Origin: Candidatus Kapaibacterium sp.
GTDB taxonomy: Bacteria; Bacteroidota; Ignavibacteria; Kapaibacteriales; JAEUSM01
Assembly: GCA_016788785.1 (NCBI GenBank)
Contig: JAEUSM010000012.1
Location: 124,001-188,000 of the forward strand
DNA: 64,000 nucleotides
Direction: 5' to 3'
The position numbers and the translations under genes were made by a program. This document shows positions 52,451 through 61,511 of the stretch, piece by piece. The notes under the pieces were generated by a model. It saw nothing but the letters and a program-made list of their open reading frames with translations. It searched no databases and had not been told where the DNA came from. Each line of letters starts with the position of its first letter. Positions within the stretch are counted from its first letter, which is position 1.

Positions 52451-53554
52451 TTATGCAGAAATTGGAATGGAAATTTTTATGGTTGTTGCAAATTTATCTT
52501 CTAAAGGTACACAATCAATTTCTAATTGACCATTGTAAATCGAAACCATAAACATTGCAATTGCTAATCCAAGACCTGCACCTTGCTGTTCATTTTTATC
52601 TCTGTCAAATTGAGAAAATGCACCTATAAATGCAATTTGTTCTTTTGGAAATTCAATTCCAATATTAGTTATTGAAAGTATGTAAACAAATTGATTCACT
52701 TCACCTTTCACTATTATTGGACTTCCTTCTTGAGAATATTTACATGCATTATCTATAACTTCACGCAATAGTAACCACAAATGATCTGCCTTTATATGCA
52801 AATTAGTTGTTTGTATATCTTCTTGTAAATCATCTAATCTATTCCATTTACTACATTTATGTATAACAACTTCGTGGATTTGTCCATGTGAATCTTCCAA
52901 AATAGACGATTGATGTTCTTTCAAACTTTCTTCATCATTAGCGATGACTAACAAACGAGAAAACTCAATGAATTTATTGACAATAGTCTGCATTCTTGTC
53001 GCAGATGAATAAATCTGATTACCTAATTCAGTGATATCTTCAACTTCCAACAAGTCGGGGTTTTCAAGGAAAATCTTTGAGGCACTAATGATTCCAGTAA
53101 GTGGAGTGAGCAATTCGTGAGGAATTGCCATGGACAAATTTTTACGCAAATTTGTCATATTGGATTCAGTAATGTTTTTGATTGTTTCTGACTTTGCAAG
53201 TCGTGATTCAACTGCTGCCAATAATTCTGGACGAGTAAACGGTTTTGTGAGATAATCATCTGCACCAAGTTCCATACCTTGTCTCAAATCAACCCTGGTC
53301 GTTTTAGCTGTCAAAAAGATGAATGGTATTGTTGCTGTGTGAGGAAGTTTTTTTAATTCTTCTAATACTCCAAATCCGTCTAAAACAGGCATCATAATGT
53401 CACAAACTATCAAATCTGGTAAGTTTTCAATAGCTTTTTCAATACCAACTTTACCATTTTCAGCTTGAAAAACTGTGAATTTTGCTGCTTTTAAAATTTC
53501 ACTTATGGTCATTCTTACTGCGATTTCATCTTCGATGACTAATATTTTTTTCAT
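52451..53554 (-). CDS. Receiver-histidine kinase hybrid
   Basis: 367 residues. An N-terminal receiver domain (1-120; acidic pair in IEDE, phospho-Asp in CDIMMP, lysine in LTKPF) is followed by a HisKA-like helix pair with the H-box MAIPHELLTPLTG (about 140) and a HATPase_c domain with the N-box VIDNACKYSQ and the lid GAGLGLAIA. No membrane segment. Such receiver-first hybrids take phosphate or a signal from an upstream protein and control their own kinase. It lies 20 bases downstream of the degenerate kinase gene and is probably its partner. Confidence 0.9.
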   Translation of the reverse strand: MKKILVIEDEIAVRMTISEILKAAKFTVFQAENGKVGIEKAIENLPDLIVCDIMMPVLDGFGVLEELKKLPHTATIPFIFLTAKTTRVDLRQGMELGADDYLTKPFTRPELLAAVESRLAKSETIKNITESNMTNLRKNLSMAIPHELLTPLTGIISASKIFLENPDLLEVEDITELGNQIYSSATRMQTIVNKFIEFSRLLVIANDEESLKEHQSSILEDSHGQIHEVVIHKCSKWNRLDDLQEDIQTTNLHIKADHLWLLLREVIDNACKYSQEGSPIIVKGEVNQFVYILSITNIGIEFPKEQIAFIGAFSQFDRDKNEQQGAGLGLAIAMFMVSIYNGQLEIDCVPLEDKFATTIKISIPISA

Positions 53555-53574
53555 TGTTTAAAGTTGATTTTTCG

Positions 53575-54552
53575 TTAAAGGTAAAGTTTAAAAAATGCTC
53601 TATCGTCAACAGTATTTCCTATTGTTATCGAGGCATTAAGATATTGAGAACATATTGATGCTAAAAGGTATGGTAACCATTCTCCTGAAACGTCTTCGAT
53701 AATATTTTCTGAAAATAAAGGAAGTAATAACTGTAGTTCGCTTTCACTAAAAGTTTTGTGTGAACTTTGAATATCAATTTCTATCCCTTCATTATTATTT
53801 GTTGTAATAGAAATAGTAGTACTATTTGTTTCCGATTGGAAGGTTTGTAATGCTACACCAATCACATAAAGCAAAGCTCGAATAGGAACTCTGACTATTA
53901 AGTTGTCATTCTTGCTAATGTTGACCTTCTGCGAAAACGTAAATCGTTTTGAGAGAATACTTTCAAGTTGTTGAAAAAAATCTTCAATAGTATTTTGTGT
54001 AACATTCACAACTTCTTGAGTATTGGAACGAGCATCATACAACTCAGCTATCATTTCTAATAACTTGGAAATAGAGGTTGATTGCTGTTGAATTGAGTGT
54101 AAAAATTCAGTGATTTTTTCTGTATCCCATTCTAGGAAAAAATCTAACAGTAATTCCACAGAGGATTGAATGACAGTTAATGGAGTTCGAAATTCATGGG
54201 CTAAGATGGTGAAAATATCCAATTCCTGTTTGGAACGTTTCAATTGTAAGGTTTCGGAACTTGCATCTTTTTTATCATCAAGTACCAACAAAACTGAAGT
54301 AAAAAAATTGAGAGTTTCTATAGACTCAGAGTCTTTTATGGATTGAAATTGTAAATGAAAATATTTTGACTTTAAGTAATTTACTGTTGAATTTGAATTA
54401 ATCGTAGATGTATCACTTTCAAGACGCTCAGATAAATTTGCATTAACCGAAGTGAATTCTTGAGAATTACGCAACAGAATAATTGCCAGCTCGAGTTTCG
54501 AGCAAGCAATTATTCTCGTTAAAAGTTCGTAATAATTACTTATTGAATGCAT
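53575..54552 (-). CDS. Histidine kinase-like protein with degenerate ATPase domain
   Basis: 325 residues. The H-box is intact (LAHEFRTPLTVIQSS, about 135), so it can dimerise and perhaps be phosphorylated. In the following HATPase-like region the N-box asparagine (the segment reads VIGVALQTFQSETNSTTI) and the DxGxG and GxGLG loops are absent. It should not bind ATP in the normal way. I infer a phosphotransfer or scaffold role with the neighbouring receiver-kinase. The N-terminal 110 residues are not recognised. Starts six bases after the acyl-CoA dehydrogenase gene ends. Confidence 0.7.
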   Translation of the reverse strand: MHSISNYYELLTRIIACSKLELAIILLRNSQEFTSVNANLSERLESDTSTINSNSTVNYLKSKYFHLQFQSIKDSESIETLNFFTSVLLVLDDKKDASSETLQLKRSKQELDIFTILAHEFRTPLTVIQSSVELLLDFFLEWDTEKITEFLHSIQQQSTSISKLLEMIAELYDARSNTQEVVNVTQNTIEDFFQQLESILSKRFTFSQKVNISKNDNLIVRVPIRALLYVIGVALQTFQSETNSTTISITTNNNEGIEIDIQSSHKTFSESELQLLLPLFSENIIEDVSGEWLPYLLASICSQYLNASITIGNTVDDRAFFKLYL

Positions 54553-54557
54553 GATTG

Positions 54558-55721
54558 TTAGCTAAACGCTTGGATACCTGTTATATCTGCACCTAATATT
54601 AGGGTATGTATATCGTGAGTTCCTTCATAGGTATAAACAGATTCAAGATTTGCCATGTGTCTCATGACAGGGTATTCATCTAAAATACCATTAGCTCCAT
54701 GAATGTCACGTGCTACTGCAGCAATTTCTCTTGCTATAGAAACATTATTTCTTTTTGCCATTGAAACTTGCTGCGGTGTCATTGTTCCATTGTCTTTCAT
54801 TTTACCTAAATGATAACATAACAATTGACCCTTTGTAATCTCTGAAAGCATCCAAACCAGTTTTTGTTGAACTAATTGAAAAGATGCAATTGGTTTATTG
54901 AATTGAATACGAGATTTAGCATAGTTCAATGATGAATCATACAATCCCATTGCAGCACCTAATGCTCCCCAAGAAATTCCATATCTTGCTTGTGTTAAAC
55001 AACTCAATGGTCCGCGTAAACCTTCAATGGTAAGTATATTTTCTTCAGGTATTTCACAATCTTGAAACACTAATTCGGAAGTAACCGATGCACGCAATGA
55101 ATGTTTTCCTTTCATTTCAGGTGCAGTAAACCCTTTGAATCCTTTTTCTACAAGGAATCCACGCACTTTGCCTTCAAATTTTGCCCAAACAACACAAACA
55201 TCTGCAACAGAACCATTGGTAATCCACATTTTAGCACCATTGAGAAGATATCCGCCTTCTGTTTTGACAGCATTTGTAATCATATCATTCGGATTTGACC
55301 CATAATCAGGTTCAGTTAATCCAAAACAACCAATGGCAGTTCCAGCAGCTAATTTGGGTAGCCATTTTCTTCGTTGTTCCTCTGAACCATATTTGTAGAT
55401 TGGATACATTACTAAAGAACTTTGAACCGAAGCAAAGGAACGAATAGCAGAATCAGCACGTTCCAATTCTTGCATAGCCAAACCATAGCAAATATTGTTC
55501 ATACCAGCACAACCATACTCTTGAGGTAAGGTTACTCCAAAGACGCCAATTGACGCCATTTTTTCAACTAATTCTTCTGGAAATGTTCCAGCCATAAAAT
55601 GTTTGTCGATTATAGGAATTACTTCTTCATCAACAAAATTACCTACAGTATCTCTGACAAGTTTTTCTTCCGAAGTTAAAAGTTCGTCAAGATTATAATA
55701 ATCAACAGGTTTGTAACTCAT
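54558..55721 (-). CDS. Glutaryl-CoA dehydrogenase-like acyl-CoA dehydrogenase
   Basis: FAD enzyme of 387 residues that would convert glutaryl-CoA to crotonyl-CoA and CO2 in lysine and tryptophan breakdown. Motifs: CFGLTEPDYGSNPNDM, MWITNGSVADVCVVWAK, TQARYGISWGALGAAMGLYD and the catalytic Glu366 in TYEGTHDIHTLILG, a context characteristic of GcdH. The start at 55721 is preceded by a CGTATTTTTG element. Substrate is inferred from the motif context. Confidence 0.88.
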   Translation of the reverse strand: MSYKPVDYYNLDELLTSEEKLVRDTVGNFVDEEVIPIIDKHFMAGTFPEELVEKMASIGVFGVTLPQEYGCAGMNNICYGLAMQELERADSAIRSFASVQSSLVMYPIYKYGSEEQRRKWLPKLAAGTAIGCFGLTEPDYGSNPNDMITNAVKTEGGYLLNGAKMWITNGSVADVCVVWAKFEGKVRGFLVEKGFKGFTAPEMKGKHSLRASVTSELVFQDCEIPEENILTIEGLRGPLSCLTQARYGISWGALGAAMGLYDSSLNYAKSRIQFNKPIASFQLVQQKLVWMLSEITKGQLLCYHLGKMKDNGTMTPQQVSMAKRNNVSIAREIAAVARDIHGANGILDEYPVMRHMANLESVYTYEGTHDIHTLILGADITGIQAFS

Positions 55722-55744
55722 AGTACTTTCTTCTAAAATTTTAA

Positions 55745-55752
55745 CAAAAATA
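55745..55752 (-). promoter_or_regulatory. Candidate -7 element for the acyl-CoA dehydrogenase
   Basis: Minus strand CGTATTTTTG, 24 bases before the ATG at 55721. No TTTG at the normal -33 distance. Confidence 0.4.
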
Positions 55753-55802
55753 CGAATTTATAGTCAATAATACCCTTAAAATTGAAAATTATCAGGAATT
55801 TC

Positions 55803-55833
55803 TTTGATAAGATTCAAAATAATTGTATATTTG
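55803..55833 (+). promoter_or_regulatory. Promoter of the rimP-nusA-infB operon
   Basis: TTTG (55803-55806), 19-base spacer, TATATTTG (55826-55833): a full match to the Bacteroidota consensus. Predicted start near 55837, 45 bases before the rimP ATG. Confidence 0.75.
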
Positions 55834-55848
55834 TAATCGTTATTGAAT

Positions 55849-55880
55849 TGGGCTCAGAGTAGCCCATTTTTATTTTTCTC
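55849..55880 (+). promoter_or_regulatory. rimP leader hairpin, attenuator-like
   Basis: TGGGCT-CAGAGT-AGCCCA forms a 6-bp stem followed by TTTTTATTTTT, i.e. an intrinsic terminator between promoter and the first gene of the operon. The ATG is only two bases after the T-run. Because the operon encodes the termination factor NusA, feedback control through this hairpin is an attractive inference. Confidence 0.6.
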
Positions 55881-55881
55881 T

Positions 55882-56367
55882 ATGAACAAAGATCTCTCGA
55901 AAGAAATCATTGTCGAATTTGTACAACCTTTGGCAACACAATTAGAATTGTTTGTTGTTGGGGTCTCTATCAAAGGAACAATGAAACATAGGATTGTTAG
56001 TGTCTTCATTGATAAGCCATCGGGAGTAACAATAGATGATTGTTCGACACTTCAACGATTGATGGATGAACACTTCGAATCATTCGAATATGCTAACAAT
56101 ATAACTTCGATTGAAGTTTCCTCACCAGGATTTGACAATCCCCTATCATTCGATTGGCAAATCGCTAATCATATCACTCGGTTGTGTGATATAAAACTTT
56201 CAGAACAGAAATTACACGGAAGAATTATTTCATATGATGAAAATGGTAGTTTTTCGGTAACATTACTTCCACCCAAACGAAAAGGTGTGAAACAAACTGA
56301 AGGCGAAACAACAACATTTCAATTTTCTGAAATAGATTCTATTACTATAATTCCCGAAATTCGTTAA
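55882..56367 (+). CDS. rimP: Ribosome maturation factor RimP
   Basis: 161 residues from the ATG at 55882. Acts in 30S subunit maturation. N-terminal domain with LELFVVGVSIKG...VSVFIDKPSGVTIDDCSTLQRLMDEHF and the core EVSSPGFDNPL; the C-terminal SH3-like part is somewhat longer than usual with a basic loop. An upstream TTG (55843) lies in the leader hairpin and is rejected. 13 bases before nusA, the usual rimP-nusA-infB order. Confidence 0.92.
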   Translation: MNKDLSKEIIVEFVQPLATQLELFVVGVSIKGTMKHRIVSVFIDKPSGVTIDDCSTLQRLMDEHFESFEYANNITSIEVSSPGFDNPLSFDWQIANHITRLCDIKLSEQKLHGRIISYDENGSFSVTLLPPKRKGVKQTEGETTTFQFSEIDSITIIPEIR

Positions 56368-56380
56368 ACGTACTGATATT

Positions 56381-57763
56381 ATGCCAAGACGTAAAGTAAA
56401 ACCAAAATTTGATAAAAAAGTAATTATTGAAGCTTTTGCTGAAATGGCAAGAGAAAAAAATATTGATCGTGACCTACTTCAAGGTATGGTCGAAGAAACC
56501 TTATCCTTACTTGTTCGTAAACGCTATGGTGCGGAAGTTGATTTTGAAATCATTGTTAATTTAGACAAAGGTGATATTGAAATCTATAGAATGAGAACCA
56601 TTGTGGAATCAAAAACAGACGTTGAAGATCCAGTTTTGGAAGTTTCAATCGAAGAATTGAAAGAAGAAGAAGTAGAAACTGCCGAATTAGAGGTTGGTGA
56701 TAGCTATATTGAAGAGATTACCTTAGATAATATTGCTGAAAATTTTGGAAGAAGGCTTATAGCTTTAGCGACGCAAACTCTTTCACAACGAATTCGTGAT
56801 GCAGAAAAAGATATTGTTTTCAGTGAATTTGCTGATAAAGTTGGTGAAGTAATTGTTGGTGAAGTTTATCAAATGAGAAAAAATGATATTCTTATAGTTC
56901 ACAACAAAGTAGAAATGCGTTTACCTCGTGAAGAACAAATTTCAAACGAACGATATCGAAAAAATCAAACGCTAAAAGCAATCATCAAAGAAGTTAGAAG
57001 ATCTTCCTCAGGAACTCCTGAAGTTATTCTCTCTCGTTCTTCCAATGAGTTTTTGGCTAAATTGTTTGAAATTGAAATTCCAGAAATTTATGATGGAATT
57101 ATCCAAATCAAAGCAATTGCTCGTGAACCGGGTGAGAGAGCTAAAATTGCTGTAATTTCCAATGACGAACGTATTGATCCAGTAGGAGCATGTGTTGGTG
57201 TTAAGGGTATGAGAATCCATTCGATAGTTAGAGAACTCAATAACGAAAATATTGATGTGGTTACTTATTCACCCGATTTGTCGATATTAACGGCACGAGC
57301 ATTGTCACCTGCAAAAATTCGTGACGTTGCTGTTGATTATGAAACGAAATCTATTACCGTTACAGTTCCGGATGAATATGTTTCATTAGCTATTGGTCGA
57401 GCTGGACAAAATGTTCGTTTAGCATCGATGCTTATTGGTTACAATATTACGTTGGTCAAAGAAGGTGGAGAAGATATTCATATTTCTGAATTTGAATCAG
57501 AATTCGGTTCGGAGTTATACAATCAAGTTGTGGAACTTGGAATAGAATCTGCACGTGGATTTTTGGAAACAGATATTGATACCTTACTTCAATTAAACGG
57601 TATGACACCGGAATTACTTGCCGAACTTCGTATCATCATTTTAGACGAATTTGAAGAGCAAGAATCGTTACAAATTTCAGATAAATTGTCTGCATTGTTT
57701 TCAGAACAACCATCAGATGAGTTTATTGGTTCTGATCAAGAATCATCAAATATTGCAGAATGA
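56381..57763 (+). CDS. nusA: Transcription termination/antitermination factor NusA
   Basis: 460 residues. N-terminal RNA-polymerase-binding domain (about 1-125), S1 domain (about 155-225), KH1 (GACVGVKGMRIHSIVRELNNENIDVV) and KH2 (SLAIGRAGQNVRLASMLIGYNI), and a C-terminal acidic region with a helix-hairpin-helix-like segment (ESARGFLETDIDTLLQLNGMTPELLAEL). Second gene of the operon. Confidence 0.97.
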   Translation: MPRRKVKPKFDKKVIIEAFAEMAREKNIDRDLLQGMVEETLSLLVRKRYGAEVDFEIIVNLDKGDIEIYRMRTIVESKTDVEDPVLEVSIEELKEEEVETAELEVGDSYIEEITLDNIAENFGRRLIALATQTLSQRIRDAEKDIVFSEFADKVGEVIVGEVYQMRKNDILIVHNKVEMRLPREEQISNERYRKNQTLKAIIKEVRRSSSGTPEVILSRSSNEFLAKLFEIEIPEIYDGIIQIKAIAREPGERAKIAVISNDERIDPVGACVGVKGMRIHSIVRELNNENIDVVTYSPDLSILTARALSPAKIRDVAVDYETKSITVTVPDEYVSLAIGRAGQNVRLASMLIGYNITLVKEGGEDIHISEFESEFGSELYNQVVELGIESARGFLETDIDTLLQLNGMTPELLAELRIIILDEFEEQESLQISDKLSALFSEQPSDEFIGSDQESSNIAE

Positions 57764-57819
57764 TTTGTGCAGATATTTGTTTGACTTGAAACATTATTTT
57801 TTTCATTTACATCGGATTT

Positions 57820-60800
57820 ATGGCTGGATCAAAAATTAGATTATTTCAACTTGCCTCTCAAATTAACATTGGCAAGGATACTATTGTAGAGTTTCTAACT
57901 TCAAAAGGTTTTAGTGTTGAAAACAAAGCAACGACTATCATCACAGAGGAAATGCAAGAAGCTGTGTATGATAAGTATTCTCGAGAGGTAAAAGCTGTTG
58001 AGACTCAACGCAAAAAAGTTGAAAATCAAAAACAAATTAAAAAACCAACTTCTGATGACAAAGAAGTCGAAGACGCTTCTTCTTCATCAGTGCAAGAGGT
58101 TATTGAGCAACCTCAGGTTGTTTCTGAGCCAAAAATCGCTGCGATTGTAACGGAAGAAATCTCCCAACATGTTGAGATAAAATCACCAGAACCTATTCAA
58201 GAAAAAAGACCCGATCCGGTGGAAAAACTATCGGAAGAAATTTCTCCATCTTCCAAAAAGGAAGTTGTAGAAACAGTTGTTTCCAAAGCAAATCAATCTG
58301 AAAGTGATCAACCAAAACAAACTCCTTCTATACAAGAGATTTTATCTGAAGAGCCTGAAGATTCTCAATTGTTAGTTTTGAATAAAAAGCAAAACAAACC
58401 AATGAAAGATGATGGAAGTGATAAACAAAGACCAAAACGAACTGATGATAATCGACCGCAACATCAGCAACAAGGTCAACAACGTCAAGGTCAAAATCAA
58501 CAAAATCAACAACGTCAAGGTCAAAACCAACAGGGTCAACAACGTCAAGGTCAAAGCCAACAAGGTCAAAGACCACATCAGCAAGGTCAAAATGCTAATC
58601 AAGACGGAAACAAAGGCTTAAAAATAGTTGGTCGTTTAGAAATTAAACCAAAACAGCATCCGAAACCCCGTATGCAAATGACGGTTGGTCAAGGTAATGC
58701 TGGTAATCAAAATCGTAACCAACAACAAGGAAACTTCCAACAAAAAAGATCCAATAATCCGAATCAACCTCAAAATAGAAATCAAGACGTATATCGTTCT
58801 AATGAATACCGTACGAATAATAATGAGCCAAGAATCAATCCGAATCCGCCAATTGTTGTTCTTAAAAGTACATTTGGAAAACCAAATCCATCATTAGGCC
58901 CTGACAAAGAAAAAGGTGCTTTTGATAAAAAAGCTAAAAAGAAACGCATGCCGTTGAAACAACAGGTCAATGTTGATGATGTTGATAAGGCAATACGTAA
59001 AACACTATCAGATATAGACGATTCCTCATCAGGAACTTCAAGTAGAATGAAGAACAAGATGAAGAAAAAAATAGCTCGAGACGAGAAAGAAGTTAAACGT
59101 CAAGAAGAGATTGATAGAGAATCGCAAATTATAAAGATTTCGGAATATGTAACAGTTGCTCAATTAGCGAATCTTCTAAATGTACCAGCTTCACAAGTAA
59201 TTGTGAAATGTATGCAATTAGGACTTATGGTTAGTATTAATCAACGTTTAGATAAAGATACCGTTCAATTGATAGTCAATGATTATGGATTTGAAGCAGA
59301 ATTTTTAGATGATAAAGCTGTCCAACTTCTTGATGAAGAAGAGGATATTGAAGAAAATCTCATTGGTAGACCTCCAATAGTTACTATTATGGGTCACGTT
59401 GATCATGGTAAAACATCACTTTTGGATTTTATTCGAACTGAAAATGTGGTTGCCGGAGAAGCTGGTGGAATAACTCAGCATATTGGTGCGTATCACGTTG
59501 ATTTGCCAAAACGAGGTAGAATTACCTTTTTAGATACTCCAGGTCACGAAGCGTTTACTGCTATGCGTGCTCGCGGTGCAACTGTAACGGATATTGTTAT
59601 TTTGGTTGTTGCTGCTGATGATTCAGTGATGCCACAAACTATTGAGGCTATTGCTCACGCTAAAGCGGCAAATTCTCCTATTATCGTTGCTTTGAATAAA
59701 ATGGACAAGCCAGATGCTAATCCAGATAGAATCAAACAACAATTGAGCGACCACGGTGTTTTGATTGAAGAATGGGGAGGAAAATATCAATGTGTTCCAA
59801 TCTCTGCTAAAACTGGAATGAACGTAGATTTACTTTTGGAAACCATTATTCTTGAGTCAGAACTTTTAGAATTAAAAGCTGACCCTCAAAGAAAAGCTCG
59901 TGGTACTGTCATCGAATCTCATGTTGACAAAGGTAAAGGAAATATTGCTACTGTCATTGTTCAAAAGGGAACTTTGAAAATTGGTGACCCATTTATCGCT
60001 GGTATGAGTGCTGGTCGTGTTCGTGCTATGTACGATGAACGTGGAAGAATTGTATCGGAAGCAGGTCCTTCAATTCCTGTTCAGTTAACTGGATTTGATT
60101 TACTTCCAAATGCTGGAGATATTATTTCTGTAACTGCATCAGAATCAGAAGCGAAACAAATTTCTTCTGAACGACAGTTGAATCAACGTGAACAACAATT
60201 CCGTCAAGTTCGTCACATGACGTTGGACGATATCTCGAAACAAATTCAAATTGGTGGTGTCAAAGAACTTCGATTGATCATCAAAGGTGATTTTGGTGGT
60301 TCTGTAGAAGCACTTTCTGATTCATTGTTAAAACTTTCAAGAACAGAACTGAATGTACGTATCTTGCACAAAGGTGTTGGTACGATAACAGAATCGGATA
60401 TAATGTTAGCCTCTGCATCTGATGCAATCATCATTGGTTTCCAAGTGAATGTAAATACTGCTGCTTCTCAACTGGCAAATTCTGAATCAGTTGATGTTCG
60501 TTTGTATAACATTATCTACGACTGTATTAATGAAATTCAATTAGCATTAGAAGGTTTACTCGATCCAGATTTGAAAGAGGAAATCACCTCTACTATTATT
60601 GTTCGACAAGTATTTAGAATTTCAAAAGTTGGCTCAGTGGCTGGTTGTTATGTACAATCTGGTAAGATTATTCGTAATGATAAAATTAGAATTCTTCGAG
60701 ATGGATTACCTATTTATAAAGGAACTATACAATCACTTAAGCGAATCAAAGATGATGTACGAGAAGTTGATGCAAACTACGAATGCGGAATTGTCATTAA

Positions 60801-60885
60801 TGGATTCAATGACTTTGAGGAGAATGATATCATCGAAGGATATAAAATTACAGAAGTAAAACGAACACTAAGTTCATTAACATAA
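57820..60885 (+). CDS. infB: Translation initiation factor IF-2
   Basis: 1021 residues. IF2_N domain (about 1-55), a long disordered linker (about 60-400) with a Gln/Asn-rich repeat (residues about 219-260), a second IF2_N-like domain (about 445-510), then the G domain with [19 protein letters not shown] (about 524), [15 protein letters not shown] and NKMDKPDAN, and C-terminal domains for initiator-tRNA binding. The GTPase and C-terminal parts are standard; the linker is unusually repetitive. Third gene of the rimP operon. Confidence 0.97.
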   Translation: MAGSKIRLFQLASQINIGKDTIVEFLTSKGFSVENKATTIITEEMQEAVYDKYSREVKAVETQRKKVENQKQIKKPTSDDKEVEDASSSSVQEVIEQPQVVSEPKIAAIVTEEISQHVEIKSPEPIQEKRPDPVEKLSEEISPSSKKEVVETVVSKANQSESDQPKQTPSIQEILSEEPEDSQLLVLNKKQNKPMKDDGSDKQRPKRTDDNRPQHQQQGQQRQGQNQQNQQRQGQNQQGQQRQGQSQQGQRPHQQGQNANQDGNKGLKIVGRLEIKPKQHPKPRMQMTVGQGNAGNQNRNQQQGNFQQKRSNNPNQPQNRNQDVYRSNEYRTNNNEPRINPNPPIVVLKSTFGKPNPSLGPDKEKGAFDKKAKKKRMPLKQQVNVDDVDKAIRKTLSDIDDSSSGTSSRMKNKMKKKIARDEKEVKRQEEIDRESQIIKISEYVTVAQLANLLNVPASQVIVKCMQLGLMVSINQRLDKDTVQLIVNDYGFEAEFLDDKAVQLLDEEEDIEENLIGRPPIVTIMGHVDHGKTSLLDFIRTENVVAGEAGGITQHIGAYHVDLPKRGRITFLDTPGHEAFTAMRARGATVTDIVILVVAADDSVMPQTIEAIAHAKAANSPIIVALNKMDKPDANPDRIKQQLSDHGVLIEEWGGKYQCVPISAKTGMNVDLLLETIILESELLELKADPQRKARGTVIESHVDKGKGNIATVIVQKGTLKIGDPFIAGMSAGRVRAMYDERGRIVSEAGPSIPVQLTGFDLLPNAGDIISVTASESEAKQISSERQLNQREQQFRQVRHMTLDDISKQIQIGGVKELRLIIKGDFGGSVEALSDSLLKLSRTELNVRILHKGVGTITESDIMLASASDAIIIGFQVNVNTAASQLANSESVDVRLYNIIYDCINEIQLALEGLLDPDLKEEITSTIIVRQVFRISKVGSVAGCYVQSGKIIRNDKIRILRDGLPIYKGTIQSLKRIKDDVREVDANYECGIVINGFNDFEENDIIEGYKITEVKRTLSSLT
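58474..58563 (+). repeat. Three tandem 30-bp repeats inside infB
   Basis: Units at 58474-58503, 58504-58533 and 58534-58563 differ by a few bases and encode [10 protein letters not shown]-type decapeptides. Period is a multiple of three, so copy-number change would keep the frame. Confidence 0.85.
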
Positions 60886-60892
60886 TTAGTAG

Positions 60893-60921
60893 AACCCAAG
60901 TAGCAGTACTTGGGTTTTCTT
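60893..60921 (+). terminator. Terminator-like hairpin between infB and rnhB
   Basis: A 10-bp perfect stem AACCCAAGTA / TACTTGGGTT with a 4-base loop, then TTCTT. It probably reduces transcription into rnhB. Confidence 0.75.
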
Positions 60922-60926
60922 GCAAT

Positions 60927-61511
60927 ATGGTGTTTGCTGGTGTAGATGAAGTTGGACGTGGGGCATTGGCCGGACCCGTGACTGTTGCTGCAGTTGTGTT
61001 GCCAAATGATTTTGAAAATACTGTTGGAATTAAGGATTCAAAACTTTTATCTCATAAAAAAAGAGAAGAGTTGTTTGGTTATATTTCCTCTGTAGCTGTT
61101 GAATACAAGATAGTTTCAATTGATGCCGAAACAATAGATACGATAAATATACTTCGAGCGACGATGTTGGCAATGCAACAGTCGTTAGATTCTTTGAAAA
61201 TTAAACCAACTGCTGTTCTAATTGATGGGAATTATTCAACTATTACTGGTTACAACGTTAGTACCCAAATAAAAGCTGATACTCACAATGTTTCTGTAGC
61301 GGCTGCATCTATCTTAGCAAAAGTTACTCGAGATAGATTGATGATGAACAAACTTCATTATCATTATGAAATTTTTCAATGGAACAAAAATAAAGGGTAC
61401 GCAACCCGAGAACATAGAAATGCAATTAGAATATATGGAGTAACTCCATATCATCGCTTAACTTTTTGTAAAAACTTACTTCAACAAATTGACAATGAAC
61501 GTTTATTTTGA
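60927..61511 (+). CDS. rnhB: Ribonuclease HII
   Basis: 194 residues. Removes ribonucleotides from DNA and RNA from RNA:DNA hybrids. Catalytic acidic residues in GVDEVGRGALAGPV (about 5-18) and VLIDGN; SVAAASILAKVTRD is the family motif. The GYATREH motif is near the C-terminus. Overlaps the next gene by 17 bases. Confidence 0.96.
   Translation: MVFAGVDEVGRGALAGPVTVAAVVLPNDFENTVGIKDSKLLSHKKREELFGYISSVAVEYKIVSIDAETIDTINILRATMLAMQQSLDSLKIKPTAVLIDGNYSTITGYNVSTQIKADTHNVSVAAASILAKVTRDRLMMNKLHYHYEIFQWNKNKGYATREHRNAIRIYGVTPYHRLTFCKNLLQQIDNERLF

Noticed and set aside
58328-58621. Long antisense and shifted frames over infB
   Set aside because: They arise from the 30-bp tandem repeats that encode Gln-rich sequence; valine-aspartate or leucine-threonine repeats on the other strand are composition artefacts.
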